Assembly: GCF_000757885.1 (NCBI RefSeq)
Contig: NZ_JQCR01000003.1
Span: 1,488,001 to 1,552,000, forward strand
Reading direction: 5' to 3'
Source: Paenibacillus wynnii
Lineage (GTDB): Bacteria; Bacillota; Bacilli; Paenibacillales; Paenibacillaceae
DNA: 64,000 nucleotides
The translations under genes were made by a program, and so were the position numbers. The notes below the pieces were generated by a model, which searched no databases, was not told the origin of the DNA, and worked only from the letters and a program-made list of their open reading frames with translations. Positions within the stretch are counted from its first letter, which is position 1. Each line of letters begins with the position of its first letter. Shown piece by piece: positions 60,834-64,000 of this stretch.

Positions 60834-62930
60834 TTATTCTGCTAATTCTTCGTTGTCTTCCACTGCCTCCGTATGGTCACATGACGTACATTGCAGCTTA
60901 GTTCCCTGTTTATTGCGTTTCTCTATCATCCATGTGCTGCATTCCGGACAAGGCTTAAGGGAAGGTCTATCCCATGACACGAAATCACAGCCTGGATATT
61001 GATCACAACCGTAGAAGACACGACCCTTTTTACTTCGCCGTTCAACAACCTTACCTTCATTGCATTTTGGACAACCTACACCGATATCTTTCACGATAGG
61101 TTTTGTATTGCGACAATCCGGAAAGCCCGAGCAAGCCAGGAATTTACCAAAGCGCCCCAGCTTATAGACCATTGATTTACCGCATTTTTCACAAAACTCA
61201 TCAGAAACTTCATCTTCAATCTCAATTTCTTTCATTTCTTCTTCTGCAAATACAAGGCGTTTTTCAAATGACTCGTAGAATTCGGCCAATACTTTGACCC
61301 AATCCTCAGCACCTTCACCCACATGGTCAAGATCATCTTCCATATTAGCCGTAAACTCTACGTTCAAGATCTCCGGGAAGAACTGCTCCATTTGCTCAAT
61401 TACAAGTTCTCCGAGCTCTGTGGGCATGAACTTCTTTTCTTCAATGGCAACGTAACCGCGTTTCTGAATGGTTTCAAGTGTTGGTGCATACGTACTCGGA
61501 CGGCCTATACCCAGCTCTTCCAGCGTCTTTACCAATCTGGCTTCCGTATAGCGCGGAGGCGGTTGGGTAAAATGCTGCTTCGGTTCAACATTCTGCTTAA
61601 CCAGATCATCCCCGGCTGTCAAAGGAGGCAGATACTTTTCTTCATCCGTAGTGCCATCATCATTACCTTCAACATAAATCTTCATGAAGCCGGGGAATGA
61701 GACCTTCGAACCCACAGCCCGGAAAATAGCAGTACCTGCGGTGATATCTACAGAAAGTGTATCTAGAACTGCTGAAGCCATTTGGCTCGATACAAAACGT
61801 TCCCATACCAGCTTATATAAGCGGAACTGATCCCGACTCATATATTCTTTCACCAGCTCAGGCTCACGAAGTACTGAGGTTGGTCGGATGGCTTCATGGG
61901 CATCTTGGGCATTTGCGGCTTTTTTAGAATATTGTCGTGGCGTTTCCGGCAAAAACTTTTCGCCGTATTTTCCAATAATCAGCTCTTTAGCCTCATCTTG
62001 TGCAGTGGTGGATACACGAGTTGAGTCCGTACGCATATAGGTGATCAAACCCACGGTACCCTCTTTCCCTAACTCAACGCCTTCATACAACTGCTGGGCA
62101 ACTGACATGGTCTTGGCTGCACGGAAGCCAAGCTTTCTTGCTGCCTCTTGCTGTAGTGAACTTGTTGTAAACGGTGCTGAAGGATGGCGTTGTCTTTCTT
62201 TTTCCTTAACTTCTTTTACCGTAAAAGCAGAATCCTTAATGGCTTCTAGAACTTCAAGAACATCACTTTCTTGATGAAGCTCTTTTTTCTCACCCTTAAA
62301 TTTGTGGAATTTAGCCTCAAAGACAGAATCTCTTATACCGAGTTTGGCTAAAATACTCCAATATTCAGTAGGCTCGAAATCAGAAATTTCATTCTCACGG
62401 TCCATAATAATTTTAACAGCAACCGATTGCACTCGCCCAGCCGACAGTCCCTTTTTGACTTTCTTCCATAATAGTGGACTAATCTTATATCCTACAAGCC
62501 GATCTAAAATCCGTCGCGCCTGCTGCGCATTAACTAGATCCATATTAATCTTGCGCGGTGTCTTGAAAGCATCCTTCACGGCTTGCTTCGTAATTTCGTT
62601 AAAAACAACTCTGCACTCCTGTGTTTGATCCAAATCCAGCGCATGCGCCAAGTGCCAAGCAATCGCTTCACCCTCGCGATCCGGGTCAGCTGCGAGATAC
62701 ACTTTTTTCACTTTCTTGCTGGCGTCTTTCAACTCTTTCAGAATGGAACCTTTTCCGCGAATCGTTATATATTTTGGATTGAAATCATTCTCAACTTCTA
62801 CACCGATCTGGCTTTTAGGCAAATCCCTAATATGACCCATGGATGCCTTTACGATATATTTACTGCCCAGATATTTGCCGATTGTTTTCGCCTTAGCTGG
62901 CGATTCGACAATGACTAATACATCAGCCAC
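60834..62930 (-). CDS. topA: DNA topoisomerase I
   Basis: Type IA enzyme relaxing negative supercoils. 698 aa. Toprim domain (about 3-115, VIVESPAKAKTIGKYLG, DPDREGEAIAWHLAHAL), catalytic Tyr in GLITYMRTDSTRVS (near 298), and three C-terminal four-Cys zinc motifs (about 585-690: CEKCGK...CSGFPDC, CPKCNEG...CDQYPGC, CPECST...CTSC). Start GTG 62930 after GAGGAGGA. Confidence 0.97.
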   Translation of the reverse strand: MADVLVIVESPAKAKTIGKYLGSKYIVKASMGHIRDLPKSQIGVEVENDFNPKYITIRGKGSILKELKDASKKVKKVYLAADPDREGEAIAWHLAHALDLDQTQECRVVFNEITKQAVKDAFKTPRKINMDLVNAQQARRILDRLVGYKISPLLWKKVKKGLSAGRVQSVAVKIIMDRENEISDFEPTEYWSILAKLGIRDSVFEAKFHKFKGEKKELHQESDVLEVLEAIKDSAFTVKEVKEKERQRHPSAPFTTSSLQQEAARKLGFRAAKTMSVAQQLYEGVELGKEGTVGLITYMRTDSTRVSTTAQDEAKELIIGKYGEKFLPETPRQYSKKAANAQDAHEAIRPTSVLREPELVKEYMSRDQFRLYKLVWERFVSSQMASAVLDTLSVDITAGTAIFRAVGSKVSFPGFMKIYVEGNDDGTTDEEKYLPPLTAGDDLVKQNVEPKQHFTQPPPRYTEARLVKTLEELGIGRPSTYAPTLETIQKRGYVAIEEKKFMPTELGELVIEQMEQFFPEILNVEFTANMEDDLDHVGEGAEDWVKVLAEFYESFEKRLVFAEEEMKEIEIEDEVSDEFCEKCGKSMVYKLGRFGKFLACSGFPDCRNTKPIVKDIGVGCPKCNEGKVVERRSKKGRVFYGCDQYPGCDFVSWDRPSLKPCPECSTWMIEKRNKQGTKLQCTSCDHTEAVEDNEELAE

Positions 62931-62967
62931 AAATTCGTCCTCCTCGTGTACTACGTAAGCTTTTATA

Positions 62968-64000
62968 TTAAATTACCTTATAAATAGCACCTGGTAATTG
63001 TGATACCGCTTTTTTTATGATTAAAGATAACAGAACTGAATGCAAATGTCCAAAATCCCACCGACTCCGTGCAAGCAGCTCATCGAGAGTAAACGGGCCC
63101 TGATGCAGTATATGGTATAGTTGGAACTCCTCTCTTGTCAATTTTTTTTCAATTAGCGACTCTTTAGAATCAGGCACAATGGAGGCGTTTTCTTTCTGGG
63201 AGAGGTCTGACTTCGACAAATAATGAGTATATTCCTCAAGAATATCGGCCGTACAGGTTACTAGTTTCGCCCCTTGTTTAATGAGTTCAAGTGCGCCCCT
63301 GCTCTTGGGAGAGGTGATAGGTCCGGGTACAGCAAATACATCCCTTCCTGCCTCTAAGGCTGCATCCGATGTAATTAACGATCCGCTGCGGGTGTCTGCC
63401 TCTACCACCACAGTACCAAGGCTAATACCCGCTATAATGCGATTACGCTGTGGAAACAAACCCGGATGACTTTTGGTCCCAATAGGATATTCGGATACAA
63501 CCAGACCATCCTGTGCAATTTGCCGCAGCAGGTCTCGATTTTCCGGAGGGTATACCTTATCCATTCCTGTAGCTATGACAGCAATCGTCCCTCCTCGTTT
63601 CATTAGAGATGCTTCATGACAGACACTGTCGATGCCTCGGGCAAGTCCGCTCACAACTGTTAATCCGGCTTCACTGAGCTCTTCGGCCAAACACGATCCA
63701 ACCTTACGGCCATACGACGTAGGGATTCGCGTCCCCACCATGGCGACCGAAGGGCGGGACAGTAACTCAAGTCTCCCCCGGTAATAGATCACCCAAGGAG
63801 GCTGGGCAGTTTCCTTAAGAAGTTCAGGGTATTCCTCATCCAAAATTGTAAGCAGCCCTACACCACTTTCTTTCATTAAAGAGTAACGTGTAGAAACCCA
63901 CGCTTCTGTAAAGCTCGCAGCGAGTTTTACAGACATATTTTCTTTTAATCCGAAACCCTCCCATTCTTCACTAGAAGCTTTGAAGAGCTTATTAGACAAG
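62968..64000 (-). CDS. dprA: DNA processing protein DprA/Smf, partial (N-terminus outside window)
   Basis: Loads RecA onto incoming single-stranded DNA during transformation. At least 343 residues are visible; the frame is open to the window edge, so the TTG near 63999 is not taken as the start. Rossmann-like core with PSVAMVGTRIPTSYG, LTVVSGLARGIDSVCHEA, FPQRNRIIAGIS and VEADTRSGSLITSDAALEAG, then the C-terminal winged-helix DML1-like domain (last ~60 residues). It lies upstream of topA as in B. subtilis. Confidence 0.95.
   Translation of the reverse strand, partial: LSNKLFKASSEEWEGFGLKENMSVKLAASFTEAWVSTRYSLMKESGVGLLTILDEEYPELLKETAQPPWVIYYRGRLELLSRPSVAMVGTRIPTSYGRKVGSCLAEELSEAGLTVVSGLARGIDSVCHEASLMKRGGTIAVIATGMDKVYPPENRDLLRQIAQDGLVVSEYPIGTKSHPGLFPQRNRIIAGISLGTVVVEADTRSGSLITSDAALEAGRDVFAVPGPITSPKSRGALELIKQGAKLVTCTADILEEYTHYLSKSDLSQKENASIVPDSKESLIEKKLTREEFQLYHILHQGPFTLDELLARSRWDFGHLHSVLLSLIIKKAVSQLPGAIYKVI

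Noticed and set aside
63997..63999. TTG as the dprA start
   Set aside because: It lies at the window edge; DprA proteins normally have more N-terminal residues, so the gene is treated as cut by the window.

Overview
The window is a stretch of a low-to-mid GC Bacillota (Firmicutes) chromosome. The gene order, the flagellar/chemotaxis operon of Bacillus type, sigma-D, HslUV, PolC and sporulation protein YlxY all point to Bacillales. The departures from Bacillus subtilis suggest a Paenibacillus-like organism: an archaeal/eukaryotic-type ProRS at the proS locus, NrnA inside the nusA-infB operon, and no codY, xerC (codV) or ylxP at their usual places. The genus is my inference from layout and protein style, not from a search. 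All 64 genes I support lie on the minus strand, so transcription runs from high to low coordinates. No rRNA, tRNA, CRISPR array, insertion sequence or prophage was seen.

In transcription order (64000 to 1): dprA (5' end outside the window), topA, trmFO, hslV and hslU form a housekeeping block that ends at a strong terminator (57277-57313). About 370 bp without a gene follows, with a candidate sigma-A promoter and a structured, terminator-bearing leader. Then comes the fla/che operon (57084 to about 25632): flgBC-fliEFGHIJ-ylxF-fliK-flgD-(TIGR02530-type gene)-flgE, an internal terminator-like hairpin, then swrD-fliLMY-cheY-fliOPQR-flhBAFG-cheBAWCD-(140-aa membrane protein)-sigD-(FapA/DUF342 protein)-(103-aa protein)-(SwrB-like protein)-(anchored protein with a YceG-like domain). 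It encodes basal body, rod, hook, export apparatus, C-ring switch, chemotaxis signalling and the sigma factor for late flagellar genes. Many genes overlap by 1-11 nt, which suggests translational coupling.

Downstream lies a growth-essential block: rpsB (own promoter)-tsf, pyrH-frr, uppS-cdsA-dxr-rasP-proS, and polC. It joins translation, nucleotide supply, lipid carrier and isoprenoid synthesis, regulated intramembrane proteolysis and replication. A near-consensus sigma-A promoter (12184-12212) then drives rimP-nusA-ylxR-ylxQ-infB-rbfA-nrnA-truB-ribF through a leader hairpin that looks like a NusA-type attenuator. rpsO has its own promoter and structured leader, followed by its terminator, pnp, the pnp terminator, and the 5' part of sporulation gene ylxY, which runs off the window at base 1.

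Nothing here is a wholly unknown system. The most interesting items are the regulatory RNA structures (the fla/che leader, the flgE-swrD hairpin and the rimP leader), the replaced ProRS, the altered HslV N-terminus, and the cluster of poorly known proteins around sigD (FapA-like, SwrB-like and YceG-like).
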